A stretch of DNA of 64,000 bases. Source: Effrenium voratum (Eukaryota; Sar; Dinophyceae; Suessiales; Symbiodiniaceae). A program made the position numbers and the translations under genes. Of the stretch, positions 20,746 through 31,640 are shown piece after piece. The notes beneath the pieces are model-generated. The model was given only the letters and a program-made list of their open reading frames with translations. It ran no database searches and had not been told where the DNA came from. Position 1 is the stretch's first letter. Each line of letters starts with the position of its first letter. The DNA lies in NCBI GenBank assembly GCA_963377175.1, contig CAUJNA010001213.1, positions 799,001 to 863,000 of the forward strand, given 5' to 3'.

Positions 20746-21631
20746 TCACTCGCTCACTCACGCACTCACGCACTCACTCACGCACTCACTCACTCCCTCA
20801 CTCACTCCCTCACGCACTCACTAACTCACGCACTCACTCACGCACTCACTCGCTCGCTTGCTCGCTCGCTCCCTCACGCACTCACTCACTCACTCACTCA
20901 CTCACTCACTCACTCACTCACTCACTCACTCACTCACTCACTCACTCACTCACTCACTCACTCACTCACTCTCTCTCTCTCACTCACTCTCACTCGCTCC
21001 CTCGCTCCCTCGCTCCCTCGCTCCCTCGCTCCCTCGCTCCCTCGCTCCCTCGCTCCCTCGCTCCCTCGCTCCCTCACTCGCTCCCTCCCTCACGCACTCC
21101 CTCACTCACGCACTCACGCACTCACGCACTCACGCACTCACGCACTCACTCACTCACTCACTCACTCACGCACTCACTCACTCCCTTACGCACTCACTCA
21201 CTCACTCACTCACTCACTCACTCACTCACTCGCTCGCTCGCTCGCTCGCTCGCTCGCTCGCTCCCTCACTCACTCACTCACTCACTCACTCACTCACTCA
21301 CTCACTCACTCACTCACTCACTCACTCACTCACTCACTCGCTGACACACTCACTCGCTGACACACTCACTCATTCACCCTCCCTCCATCCCTCGCTCACT
21401 CTCTCACTCTCTCCCTCCCTCACGCACTCACTCACGCACTCACTCACTGACTCACTGACTTACTCCCTCGCTCACTCGCTCGCTCCCTCACGCACTCACT
21501 CACTCACTCACCCACCCACTCACTCACTCACTCACTCACTCACTCACTCACTCACTCACTGACTTACTCCCTCGCTGACTCGCTCGCTCCCTCACGCACT
21601 CACCGACGCACGCACTCAGTTGCTCACTCCC
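20746..21631. repeat. CTCA tetranucleotide array, forward orientation
   Basis: About 885 bp of (CTCA)n with higher-order variants: CTCGCTCC repeated around 20,995-21,080 and CGCTCGCT near 21,230-21,260. All three forward frames are open because the unit has no stop. The resulting THSLTHS-type proteins are artefacts. Confidence 0.95.
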
Positions 21632-22024
21632 TTGAGTAAGTGCGTGAGGGAGGGAGCGAGTGAGCGAGGGAGTGAGTGAGTGAGTGAGTGAGTGCGTGAG
21701 TGAGTGCGTGCGTGAGTGAGTGCGTGAGTTGAGTGCCTGAGGGAGTGAGTGAGTGAGCGAGCGAGGGAGTGAGTGAGTGCGTGAGTGAGTGCGTGAGTGA
21801 GTGCATGAGTTGAGTGCCTGAGGGAGTGAGTGAGTGAGCGAGAGAGTGCGTGAGCGCCTAAGAGTGAGTGAGTGAGTGAGTGAGTGAGTGATTGAGTGAG
21901 TGAGTGAGTGAGTGAGTGAGTGAGTGAGTGGGTGGGTGGGTGGGTGGGTGGGTGGGTGGGTGGGTGGGTGGGTGGGTGGGTGGGTGAGTGAGTGAGTGAG
22001 TGAGTGGGTGGGTGAGTGGGCGGG
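21632..22024. repeat. TGAG tetranucleotide array, opposite orientation
   Basis: About 390 bp of the complementary unit (TGAG)n, ending with a GGTG run (21,930-21,985). The switch point is a small palindrome-like junction around CTCACTCCCTTGAGTAAGTG. The two arrays can pair as a long hairpin. Confidence 0.95.
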
Positions 22025-22197
22025 TGCCCTCCGTCCTGCCAACCCATGGTCATTTTCCGCCTTGCTATTTCCGCGCATCGCTTGTGGATTTTATCTTTGT
22101 TTCTGGGTAGTCGGAAATCTTACATTTTATGAGTTCTCACCAGCGCTTTCTGCCCCTTGTCCGTTAACCCTTTGCCTTGTTCCTCCTTTCGAAACAG

Positions 22198-22231
22198 CCG
22201 CCTCTGGCCGTCTCGGGTCGATTTGCAGGGG
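22198..22231 (+). CDS. Possible 34-base micro-exon
   Basis: A pyrimidine-rich acceptor (TTCCTCCTTTCGAAACAG) and a strong donor (GGGG/GTAAGA) enclose PPLAVSGRFAG. It enters in phase 0 and exits in phase 1, so it fits only if the previous exon ends after GGCGCG with a GA donor. Too short to judge by composition. Confidence 0.25.
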
Positions 22232-23485
22232 GTAAGAACCAAAAGAAACATAACAACTGGTTTGCTATGGTTTGCTGGCCCTAGTTTGACACATACCCAA
22301 GTCCAAAGAACAGAAGGGTAGGTTTGCTCTCCCAGTGATTCCGTTTCCCTGTCCAGCGGGTAATTCACCAGGGCCACCCTTTGAAGCCCGGGATCCGCTG
22401 GGTTCCGCCAATTCACATGGAACCCCCAGTTGCCCAGTGGTGCCCTTATTTTCCCCTTTTTTGGGGAAGGGTGTCCCTTTAAAGTCAACCAAACAAGTAT
22501 GCCCTGTTTTTCCTATGGAAATCCACTGGGCATTTGAGAACCTGGCGTTTGGGCGTCCCTTTGAACGCAAAATGGTCGCCAGGACCGATCCCCCGAACAC
22601 GTCGACCGATAAAAACACACTTTTGAAAAATCACTGATTGTTGACTGCAATATGCATGAATGTCCACCCTTTCTTATCTTATTGAAACATCAGTTTTCTC
22701 TAGAAGCACAAAGAATGACCAAAGCTCTCGGCCCTTTCGCCGCCCTTCAGGCTTGGCGGTGGCCACCTTTCGGCAGGTGAACATCTTCAGCTACGCAGGA
22801 CGTTCTTCGCAGGATGTCGCAAAAAAAACGCCCAGAAAGTGACACCCAGACAGTTAGCCCTTGCTTCTCTCCTTATCGCGCTTGAGTTGAGTATGGACTT
22901 ATGGGCTTCAGGCACTTTTTGGGGTTGGAACATTTTGGAACTAGTTACAGGATGTTGCAGGACTTGTGTTTGGCCAATCTACTCAGCCTTTTCGGATTCT
23001 GGGATCTCCCCCCCCCCCACACAAGGCAGTTGGCTTCACCAGAAAGGTTGGGGATCGACCCTTGCCCCGATCCCATTGCTAGTGGTCGCCAATACGAAAA
23101 ACCCAGCAGAGCCACAGGGAAACAAATGGATGTCTTAAGTCAAGTGAATGGATTTGGCTGTGGAATGCTTAATAGAAAAAACACAACACAAAATAGTAAC
23201 CAAACTTATTAGCATGATAAACTATTCGGATATATTTAGCCCCTTATTAGCCGCAAATGAGAGGATCAGTGTCCGAAGGGTCCCTTCGCAATGTTGAATG
23301 GGCATCCGGCTTCAAACATTGAAGCTGTTGAACCTCTCAGTTGAAGCTCAGCGCTCAGCGACCTGACACGCGACCGTTTGGTTTTCCCGTGGTTGGGTTC
23401 CCATACGTCGTCACCCCTTACGAGGTGATCACCGTGTAAACTAGGCCCTTTGGGCCTTTGGGAGGGCACCGAATTGAGAAACTAT

Positions 23486-23545
23486 GGGACACCATTGCTT
23501 GGTATTTACAGGTTGGATCCGCATATGGAAGCATCATGATGAAGA
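23486..23545. repeat. Interspersed repeat family O, copy 2
   Basis: CACCATTGCTTGGTATTTAC followed by AGGTTGGATC. Truncated on the right. It lies about 150 bases from an oppositely oriented copy. Confidence 0.5.
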
Positions 23546-23679
23546 GACAATCCCTAGCTGCGGATGTCCGCCTTCTCAATTTTATTTTACGTTCTGAGAT
23601 TGCGACCAGAAGGATACCGGGTTTTGATGATGACCCATTTCAGGCTCTCCGAACGGTGCGAGAAGCAAATGGATTTCGA

Positions 23680-23775
23680 TACCATCCAGAGTAGCGAAAT
23701 CCATTTCACAGCACCGTTCAGAGACCCTGAATTGATTCGATTCCCCCGTAAATACCCACCAATGGTGTCGAAGTG
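23680..23775. repeat. Interspersed repeat family O, copy 3 (reverse)
   Basis: Reverse orientation: GAAATCCATTTCACAGCACC, ATTCGATTCCCCCGTAAATA and CCACCAATGGTGTCG. Together with copy 2 it forms an inverted pair. Confidence 0.55.
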
Positions 23776-24054
23776 CCCTTTGAGGGCCGGCCTCTTCCCC
23801 AGAATTAGCTCCCCTTTTTGTTTCCTGTTTGCTTCTCTGGGTTCCCTTTGTTTTCCCACTAACCGGGCGAAAAAAGGATAAAACCATTTTTGCCGGGGTG
23901 CGATTTTTCCAGCCTAGTGCCCAGATTGTTGCCAAGCAGCTGGTTCCGGAAGGGCCGTGGGGCGTGGCGGCCGGGGGGGGGGGGGCTCTGGGGGGTCCCT
24001 TGGCGGCGGGGAGGAGTCCCTGCCTTGGAAGCCGAAGGGCGTTGCCCTTGCCAG

Positions 24055-24136
24055 GCGTGGAGTCCAAGCCTCGGCCCGCCTTCTCCCTGCCCGGGCACGC
24101 GAGCTTCTTCAAAGAGCAGGCCGCGCGGAGCTTGGC
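24055..24136 (+). CDS. Candidate exon of the large gene
   Basis: Strongest GC3 bias in this part: GTG GAG TCC AAG and so on, reading VESKPRPAFSLPGHASFFKE then QAARSL. Acceptor CTTGCCAG and a clean donor GGC/GTAGGA. Enters in phase 1 from 20,592 and leaves in phase 2 into 25,413. An overlapping frame is also open, but it is less biased. Confidence 0.5.
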
Positions 24137-25046
24137 GTAGGAGGAGGTACCTTCCATGTCCATTCTTGGATTCTTTGGATCTATGGATCTCTGGTTCAAA
24201 TCCCCCCTCCAACCCAGAAAGAAAGGAAATTGTGGCTAACCAATTCTGGCAGTTTTGGAAGACTTCCAGGGCTGGCCCTGGGTTCATTCCCACATTCCCT
24301 GAGCAGCAACAAGAACAGCTTTTTAGGGCGACCTTCCATTTCCAAGTTCTTGTTTTTGTGTCTTGAAACCATTGACTTGAGTTCATGGACTATACACTTG
24401 GTGGGGCCATTTTGGGAGGCAAGAAGTTCCTTTCCTTGGGCAATCCTCTAGTGCTACCTTTACTTTCCATTCTTTCCAGGGATCCGAAGCTTTTCAGGAA
24501 ACCATCCAAAAATCCAGGGGAAACAGATCCGGTTTGTGAAAAGAACGATGTTTGAAAAGAATGGGGAATCAACGCCTAGAGTATTGCCTTCGGTGCGAGA
24601 GATGCAGGGAATGAGAAATGAACTGCCCCCCCCAACAAAAATGCAATCCAACTGGAGGTTTCTTGATGTTTGGGAGTTTTGGGGTCATTCCCGCATTCCC
24701 TGAGCACCAGCAAGATAATTACAAAGCCGCAAATGGGCGCCATCTACCGTCCCAATTAACACGTGGAACCGTTCGAGGTTCTTTTGGGGGACCTGGTTTG
24801 AACCATGTTCCTTTGAAAGGGACCGGGTGCCAAACGTCAGGTTTCATGTGACTTGGGTGGGAGGCTACAAAAAGTACGAATTGGGTTGGTCATGGAGACT
24901 GCAGGTAGGATTATGATGCCAGCAACCCCCCAAAATTTGAAGAATGACACACTCATTTGCAACCAAGCAAACCGAGAGTGAACTTGGTGGCGAGGACAGC
25001 CCAGTGAAGTGAGAAACGATCTGAACAAAGGCGTGTATGTGATTGT

Positions 25047-25160
25047 TTTCTTGGCTCCCAGCCATCCGGCTCCTTAGCTTTTTAGCCTTTTAGTGTTTAG
25101 TGGTAGTTTCCATTTGATCCACTAAAACTTAAACTTTTAGCAGGGGATCCGATGGCAGCC
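25047..25160. repeat. Interspersed repeat family M, copy 3
   Basis: CTTGGCTCCCAGCCATCCGG, TTTTAGTGTTTAGTGGTAGT and CTTTTAGCAGGGGATCC. Full-length relative of 43,125-43,235. Confidence 0.7.
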
Positions 25161-25412
25161 CAGTTTGAGATCAAACGCAGGCCTCATTTGGGAGGCTCCT
25201 TTACTTTGGAGACCCGCAATTGCAAACACGCGTGCCGACCTGCGTTTTAAGTCCGATGTTGGTTTCTCAGCGAGAACCTCAAAGAAATGTAGAGGTTCAA
25301 AATCGGGGGCGAGGAGAAACTTGGTTCTTCCGCAAAGTTTGGTTTGGTTTGGTTTGGTTCGATGGTCCAGCCAAAAAAAAATCGGGAACCAAACGAATCG
25401 CCAGCGTCGGAG

Positions 25413-25504
25413 CCTTCAGGAGGGCCTGTTTCTGGTGGATAGGACAGGCCGGGTCCCGCGCGCCGACATCTCACTCGAGTCCCCGCGTTCCGAGTTCCGG
25501 GGAG
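25413..25504 (+). CDS. Candidate exon, propeller segment
   Basis: Reads LQEGLFLVDRTGRVPRAD then ISLESPRSEFRG. EGLFLVDRTGRV is a blade strand-turn-strand. The donor is near consensus (GGAG/GTGAGT). The acceptor is either TCGGAG at 25,412 (keeps frame) or the better-looking CTTCAG at 25,419. Leaves in phase 1, matching the GA start of the exon at 28,922. Confidence 0.6.
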
Positions 25505-25560
25505 GTGAGTCGAAGGTGTTGTTGTTTTCTGTTGTTTAAGGGCAATGGGTGTTTTTTCCA

Positions 25561-25681
25561 GCAATTGGTGCCCACATTTGGCTTTTTTTTTGTGAGAGGG
25601 TTTTTCAACCAAATGAGGCCCCAAATAAGCTGCAGAGAAAAGGGTGCCCTTATTCAACCTCTCCACTGGAGGACCTCTAGA
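25561..25681. mobile_element. MITE CTAGGTCC, copy 4 (decayed)
   Basis: Left end CAGCAATTGGTGCC resembles copy 3. The right end CTCCACTGGAGGACCTCTAG has a 2-base insertion. An old copy. Confidence 0.7.
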
Positions 25682-26298
25682 AGATCTTACCTTCGCAAAA
25701 AGAGTTGGACTTGTTCGGGCCAATTGAGTCAGGAGGTAAGAAGTTCCATTTACAAGCCGTCGCGTCGAACTGTCCAGCCTCATGTTCGAGGCGCGGAGAT
25801 CGAGGTGTTCTTGCCCGGGTTATGCTCATTTGAAGCGGGTAGAACGCAGCTGTGGTTGTTTGACCAGCCCCGGTTTTTTTTTCCTCACGCAAAGCTGGGG
25901 GGCCAGAAAGCAAGCGGCATTTATTTAAGCACTTGACCAGCCCCAGCTTTGAGCAAATTTGAGCTTGTCCCAATGAGATTACCTGGGGCAGACAGTCCAA
26001 AGGATTGTCCCGTGGATTGGTGCTCCAGTCATGGATTCGCAGCTGTCAAAGAAGCACACAGACCTGGTAGGATCCCGGCAAAAAAAAGAATTGAGAGGAG
26101 TTGCTTTGCAACGGCTTTTGTTGAAACGGTGCTTGGCTTAAAACAAATCACCAGAACACCGACAGAGACCGGGGACACTTCAGCCGCCTCTGCAACGTTG
26201 CTTCCTTCGGGTTCGAAGCGCTCGATCGGTTGGGATTGGAAGGAAGTTGCCCAGCGCCCTGTGTTCCTTTGTTTTTTTGGGGGGAAGGTGTTCCCTTC

Positions 26299-26505
26299 AA
26301 AGTGGTTCCTTTGTTTTTGGAAGGCTTTCCCTTGAAAGTCAGCTGTGTTCATTGTTTTTGGAAGGTTTTCCCTTGAAGGTCAGCTGTGTTCATTGTTTTT
26401 GGAAGGTTTTCCCTTGAAGGTCAGCTGTGTTCATTGTTTTTGGAAGGTTTTCCCTTGAAAGTCAGCTGTGTTCATTGTTTTTGGCAGGTTTTCCCTTGAA
26501 AGTCA
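26299..26505. repeat. 41-bp tandem repeat, about five units
   Basis: Units contain GTTCATTGTTTTTGGAAGG and TTTTCCCTTGAAGGTCAGCT at a regular 41-bp spacing (26,341, 26,382, 26,423, 26,464). Units differ by only one or two bases, so the expansion is recent. Confidence 0.9.
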
Positions 26506-26825
26506 ACCAACCAACCTCTCGCGTTCGCATCAAGTCATGTTCTTGGTGAGACCTGAAGCCTCTCAGAGAGAAGGCCAAGGGACTGAATTTGCGAGAAGGC
26601 CAAGGGACTGAAATTGAAGGTCAACCCACCAAAAAAGGATGCCCCCTTTTTTGCCCATGGAAATCCACTGGGCATTTGAGGTAGTGAGCCGGTATTGCCC
26701 GTGCAAACTTCAGGCTGAATGGCTCCATGGCGGCTGGCTGGGCCTTTAGAGCTCCATGCCCAATTTCTTTGGAGGATTCCTGCAGGCTCTTACAGAAACT
26801 GGCCCCGAAACCAAAATCCACCTAA

Positions 26826-26937
26826 CTAGGTCCCCCAGTAGTGCCCTTTTACCGTTTCTTTTTTTGGGGGAGGGTTCCCCAACTAAATAGACTACAGAAA
26901 AAGAGTACCCTTATTCTATCCTCTCTACTGGGGGAAG
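26826..26937. mobile_element. MITE CTAGGTCC, copy 5 (right end altered)
   Basis: Left terminus CTAGGTCCCCCAGTAG is intact. The right side reads CTCTCTACTGGGGGAAG instead of CTACTGGAGGACCTAG. Confidence 0.8.
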
Positions 26938-27767
26938 TTTAGTCTATGCACAAGTGAAATCCAAGTTCCCGCAGAAATTCCGTTCCGCTGGCTTCAATAA
27001 TTTAAGCTATCTCGTTATCCAAAGGACCCAAAAGCAAGGGGGTAGGATGTTGAAACTAGCCGAAACATTTACCAAGAAACCACAAATTGTAGAACCAGAC
27101 CTAGAATCAAAGTCGATACTCCCAGATCTAAACCCGGAAGATGAACCACAGGGTCCATGGGTGCAAATGAACATACCCCGTTTACATGCCCCCAAGCAGC
27201 AAACAAATCCCTGACAGCCCTGCTGATGTTCATACCTCTCTCCCCAAAAGGAGTTTCCTTCTCCTTTTAAAGTGGGTTGGAATCCACAAATGACCAGACC
27301 AAGGAAGCGGTCTGAGCAATGGCTATGTACCACCCTTAGCCAGTCGATGACTTTATTGTCGCAAGGGGCCCGTTTGCCATGGACGAGTGTGGGCGACTTG
27401 AGAGTTGTACTTCGCTTCGCGCGAAGCCGCAGGCAGCAATTCCCTGATGGATCCGCCCGTAACAGGTGGAGTCCCAAGGGGAGGGCTGGAGGGCTTGCAG
27501 TTGCGATCAGCAGGGCGAAGCATCGGAGCCCCTTCCGGGCGAAACCTGAAAAAGATCCCTTCGCCTGAGGGGGGCTCTATGCTCTTTCCCCGTTTTCTGC
27601 TTTTGCCATGTCGTGCGAAGCTTACCCGGTGTTGATTTGACTCTCGAAGCCCAACTGTTCCCCAATTTTGGGAGCCAAGGATATGGGAAAGCCCCAGACA
27701 GTGCCTGTTTTCCGGTTTTTGGTTGAAGCGTTTCCCGAAATCAGCCGACCAAAGTCGGGTAAGCTTG

Positions 27768-27850
27768 GTTGGTGGTTTGGATTGGTGGTTTGGGGATTTG
27801 AACCCTGACTTTTGTAGAGGGGATATGGATTTGAAGCCCTCCATTTCATC
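27768..27850. repeat. tRNA-like interspersed repeat family L, copy 3
   Basis: GGTTTGGATTGGTGGTTTGG followed by GGATTTGAACCCTGAC and a right part ending CCCTCCATTTCATCAACC. Confidence 0.6.
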
Positions 27851-27958
27851 AACCGATTCGGCTCCAAACCAGCGAAGCTTTCGGTGCCCTTTGGGCTTGG
27901 CCACTCCGCTGGGCGTTTGGATGAATGGCATGTGCTATGTTACCACCTTGGCGGCTTT

Positions 27959-28252
27959 AGTGAGTGAGTGAGTGAGTGAGTGAGTGAGTGAGTGAGTGAG
28001 TGAGTGAGTGAGTGAGTGAGTGAGTGAGTGAGTGAGTGAGTGAGTGAGTGAGTGAGTGAGTGAGTGAGTCAGTGAGTCAGTGAGTGAGTCAGTGAGTGAG
28101 TGAGTGAGTGAGTGAGTGAGTGAGTGAGTGAGTGAGTGAGTGAGTGAGTCAGTGAGTCAGTGAGTCAGTGAGTCAGTGAGTCAGTGAGTCAGTGAGTCAA
28201 TGAGTCAGTGAGTGATTGAGTGAGTGAGTGAGTGAGTGAGTGAGTGAGTGAA
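27959..28252. repeat. TGAG tetranucleotide array, second locus
   Basis: About 294 bp of (GTGA)n, with GTCA variants spaced every 8 bases near 28,150-28,215. Same unit as the 20.7-22.0 kb arrays. Confidence 0.95.
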
Positions 28253-28921
28253 TGGTGTGTGTCACCAAGACGGCGGCTGCTTGGTGTGACCTTAACATTC
28301 CCGCTAGCAAGCATATTTTTGCAGAGGGTCAAGGACCAAGCCAGTCAGCAGTTTGTTTTTAAAACACGCTCCCGGGAAACTTGAAGTGCCTCATGTTGTT
28401 TTCGATAAAAGGCCTATAAGCTCATCCAAGCGTAAGGATTCAAAGGACGAGCGTGAGAAAGCAGACTACCCAACTTTGCTTTGGCTCAGTTATTTGGCAA
28501 AAGAAAACCACCAGATTGAACAAACCTACCCTGGCAAAGTGATGGGGTCGACCAGACACCTTTTGGTCCACCCAAACGGGGTCGGTTCCGATGTTTAGTG
28601 GCCCCTTTTAGGTGATCACGTCTCCGTTCAGCTGACTCCTTGGACTCCATTCTCGGATTCGGTTGCTTCCTATTGTCTCAGGGGTCGGTGATTTACACAT
28701 TGCATGTTTGTCGCCCAAGTGGATTTTCGTTGAGTTTCCCGGCATGCTGAAATAGAGTGAGCCTTGCTAGACCCATGCTGATCAGGCGGTCAAAATCAGG
28801 ACCCGCCACAATCACTTGCATGTTGCATGGGGGATGCTCGCTCCCTGCAGGTTTGTGTCTTGTTCCACCTTGTTTGGTTTTGGGAACCCACGAAACTAAA
28901 CTCTGAAACCAAGCGACTCAG

Positions 28922-29019
28922 GAGCCCTGGCGGGGGTCGGGTTCTGCGAGCTCTGCTTAGGCGACCCCCAACTTTGGCGGCGGGACGGAGGCCGCAAAAT
29001 CGGCCGAATCCAGGGCTCC
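28922..29019 (+). CDS. Candidate exon, propeller segment
   Basis: Acceptor GCGACTCAG, then two bases and codons reading ALAGVGFCELCLGDPQLWRR and DGGRKIGRIQGS, with strong GC3 bias. The donor is GT at 29,020, giving phase 0. The split Gly codon shared with the upstream exon (G plus GA) and the phase-0 join downstream both work. Confidence 0.6.
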
Positions 29020-29075
29020 GTTTGATTTGTTTCCCGCTCAGGTCCTTTGAACATACGGCTGTGTCTCAAAACAAT

Positions 29076-29172
29076 GGTACCATTTTGGGGTAATTAGGTG
29101 CACCGCCCAGTTTAGAAGCTATTTTAGCGGGGATTGGGATGTTCACTGGGGGTACGGGTTTTTGACCCATGG
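29076..29172. repeat. Interspersed repeat family J, copy 3
   Basis: AATGGTACCATTTTGGGGTA, GATTGGGATGTTCACTGGGG and TTTTTGACCCATGGCCA. Confidence 0.65.
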
Positions 29173-29798
29173 CCATATTATTGTAAGGGATTGTAAGGGT
29201 ATTTAACACATCACCTGTCAAACATGTTCAAACTGGCAGTTTCGATGTGAGGCAAAGAATTCGGTAGGCCTGTTTTCTCAACTCCAGTTCCTGGACTTCA
29301 ACTAGTTGCTTTTCGCGTTTTGGGCAATTTTAGTGGCAGCGTCCGAAAGGAATCGTTTGGTTCTAATAAACCGCTTTCAGCCCCTATGCCAACGGACAAA
29401 CATGTGCGTATAGCATTAGGAACCCATGCGTTCATTCGAAAGGTCGCCTAAAATACATGTTGAATGCGAAGCCAACCGGACATTTTGGGGCAAAGCTGAC
29501 GGATGGTGCTTTAGTCTGCTGGACGTGAACTAGAAGCCAGCAGCTGAATAGGTTCAGTTCGTTTGACACATGCTCGAAGTGCTATTCCAGGTGTTGACTT
29601 GACAACTAACCGTCTCGTCGCAGACCGTGGTTGGATCGTGAACTTCTGCTTGCGGTTTCTGCTGTTTTCACGAACCAAACACACCAAAACTTGCCCTCTC
29701 CCACATGGATCGTACGTGACAGGGGTCCCTACCAGAGGACGTCTGTCTTGGTGCCCTCCTTCTTACATGCGGAATGATAACCCGCAATTGGTGATGTG

Positions 29799-29882
29799 GA
29801 TTCGTGGTTTGGGGAGCTGAACCCTGTCCTTGTAGAGGGTACATGGGAAATCCCTCCATTTCACCAGACCATCCAAACCAAA
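29799..29882. repeat. tRNA-like interspersed repeat family L, copy 4
   Basis: On the minus strand GGTTTGG near the start and CCAAACCA at the end could pair as a 7-bp acceptor-like stem, with GGGTTCAGCTCCCC as a T-arm-like hairpin. The same complementarity can equally be read as terminal inverted repeats. Confidence 0.6.
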
Positions 29883-30914
29883 CTTCCAGCTTAGCTGGTC
29901 ACATGCCACTGACCTCGACGGGGGCAGCGGGTGGCTTCAGGCGCTTGGCAGCTCCTGGCCAATTTCAGCGTTGGCCTTGAGTCGACGCTCGGCCTTGGCA
30001 GCGCTCGGCGCTGGGCATTTGTTTGTTTGTGTTGGGCGGGGGGGTGGGGGGTGGTTCTGTGCACGTTTGACGGGCAAAGGGCAAAGCAGCTGCAACATAG
30101 AGGGCTTCTTTGGGTGGCTTTAATTGAGGGTCCCCTTTGGTGTCAGGAGGCATAGAACGAACACTTGCTTGTGGATGTGGAAAGGGTTCCACTCGTTATG
30201 AGGCTGGACCGGGTTGTCACACCCGCCCACGCACTCCGTCGCACAGGCACATGCCTGGCACATGGGAAGCACACCTGTGCGCATGCCTTGGTTTTGCCCA
30301 GATCGAAATGTCTTTTTTCAACATCAAAACGCTGGCAGGTGCGTGGCCTCAAAAATAAGCCCCTTTTTGTTGGTCTTTTTTTTGGCATGCCAGTGCTGCA
30401 TAGTTCTGCTGCCTCGGCGAAATCACAGTTTTGAGTACAGTTGTGGGCCGGCAACAGTTCCAGCGGAATGTTTTTCAAAACCCGGTTGTAAGTGGGGAGG
30501 TTTATTTGGCCCCTGAGAGTGCAGTGGAGGCGTTGTCAAGATGTCGTTTCGAAGTTCGACCTAGGGGGCAATTGTTCGAGGATGTTTTCTTAGCAAAATG
30601 CTGTTTATTTACTTTTTCCTCAAGGGTGTTTTTTTCTATTGTCATGGACATTCCCTTGAAGGGGCTACCCCTGAAGCCAAGGATAAGCCGTTGAAAGGCC
30701 CCCAAGGACTTGACTTGGTGCACTTGGCACGGAGGCCCTGTGACTGGGCCAATCGCAACTCCGTTGCCAAAGCGAGTCGACCTTTTGACCTTTCAGTCCT
30801 GTCATTTCTGCCTGGAGCTCCATGACCCGTAAAAATACGCGGGGTCATGACCCCTTTCTGTTGGGCAACCCAATTTTCTAAGGGTCGTGAGCCGATCGAG
30901 TGGATTTTCATGAG

Positions 30915-31044
30915 CGGAATCCGACTGCGAGGGTTTCCGCGGCCCTGCTGCTGCCGGAGAACCTGCTGGTGCTGGGGTTCTACGCCAATGGCCTGGGCAT
31001 CTACGACCTAAGCCAGGCTCATGGAGCCCCCCTGGCATCGCAAG
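30915..31044 (+). CDS. Candidate exon, WD40-like blade
   Basis: Very strong GC3 bias. Reads RNPTARVSAALLLPEN, then LLVLGFYANGLGIYDLSQ and AHGAPLASQ. NGLGIYDLSQ corresponds to the WD-dipeptide strand of a WD40 repeat. Acceptor CATGAG gives phase 0, and a GC donor (CAAG/GCCGAA) leaves phase 1, which joins CC of the next exon to make Ala. Confidence 0.65.
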
Positions 31045-31606
31045 GCCGAAGCTTCGGCGGACGAAAATGCTTGCCTAGGCAGCCAAGTTGCGATCGCTCT
31101 TTTCAGTCACTGTGGCTGGTTTTTGGGGTAAAGTGCATGGAAAAAAATCCAGCAACTGGCGATCCAGGTGCCCTTTTTTTATGACGCGGGTAAAAAACGA
31201 GCGAAAGCCATGATAAAGGTCCTTTACCTGAGGATCCCTGAATTCATCTTTTGGAATTATGGTAAGCATGTTGATTGCAGATGAACTAATTCAATGGGGG
31301 GGGACTTGCAACCAACAGCGAATTGACCTGACCTGACTGTTAGTTGTCGCTCCTTGAGTTCCCATTTTCGGTGGCCAGTTCAGTGATCACCTTGTCGCTC
31401 TTGGTCCCATCCGCGGCAAGTGTGGGACGAGCGCCACTTTTGGTTTCTGCAAAAGGGAGATGGAAGCTCTGGGTGGAAGAGGGGCTGTGCTGTTGCGCGT
31501 GTTCGAGCCAAGGTTGCTCGCACTCCCTGAGTTCCTGGGCTTGATAGATGTTTTAAGAACAAGTTTGTCCATGGTTGCCACTCCACGAGGAAAAGCGGCT
31601 GCATAC

Positions 31607-31612
<6 letters not shown>

Positions 31613-31636
<24 letters not shown>
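31613..31636. repeat. GA microsatellite
   Basis: Perfect (GA)12-like run inside an intron. Confidence 0.9.

Positions 31637-31640
<4 letters not shown>

Larger units (their letters stand above)
22232..24054. other. Intron with family O repeats
   Basis: Family O copies at 23,486 and 23,680 lie here. A segment at 22,735-22,815 (LAVATFRQVNIFSYAGR) is open but without clear splice sites. The region 23,930-24,050 has a run of G and reads in several frames. Nothing else recognised. Confidence 0.4.
26938..28921. other. Intron; one ambiguous GC-rich patch
   Basis: A GC-rich patch at 27,405-27,560 is open on both strands (on +, YFASREAAGSNSLMDPPV), but it breaks the phase between the exons at 25,413 and 28,922 and has no clear splice sites. 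I treat it as unassigned. The rest is repeat (27,768, 27,959) or featureless. Confidence 0.4.

Noticed and set aside
20514..21562. Long + strand open frames of 230-280 codons rich in THSLTHS
   Set aside because: They are translations of the CTCA microsatellite, whose unit has no stop in any frame.
21548..22078. Minus-strand open frames rich in HPPTHPPTH
   Set aside because: Same cause: the reversed half of the tetranucleotide array.
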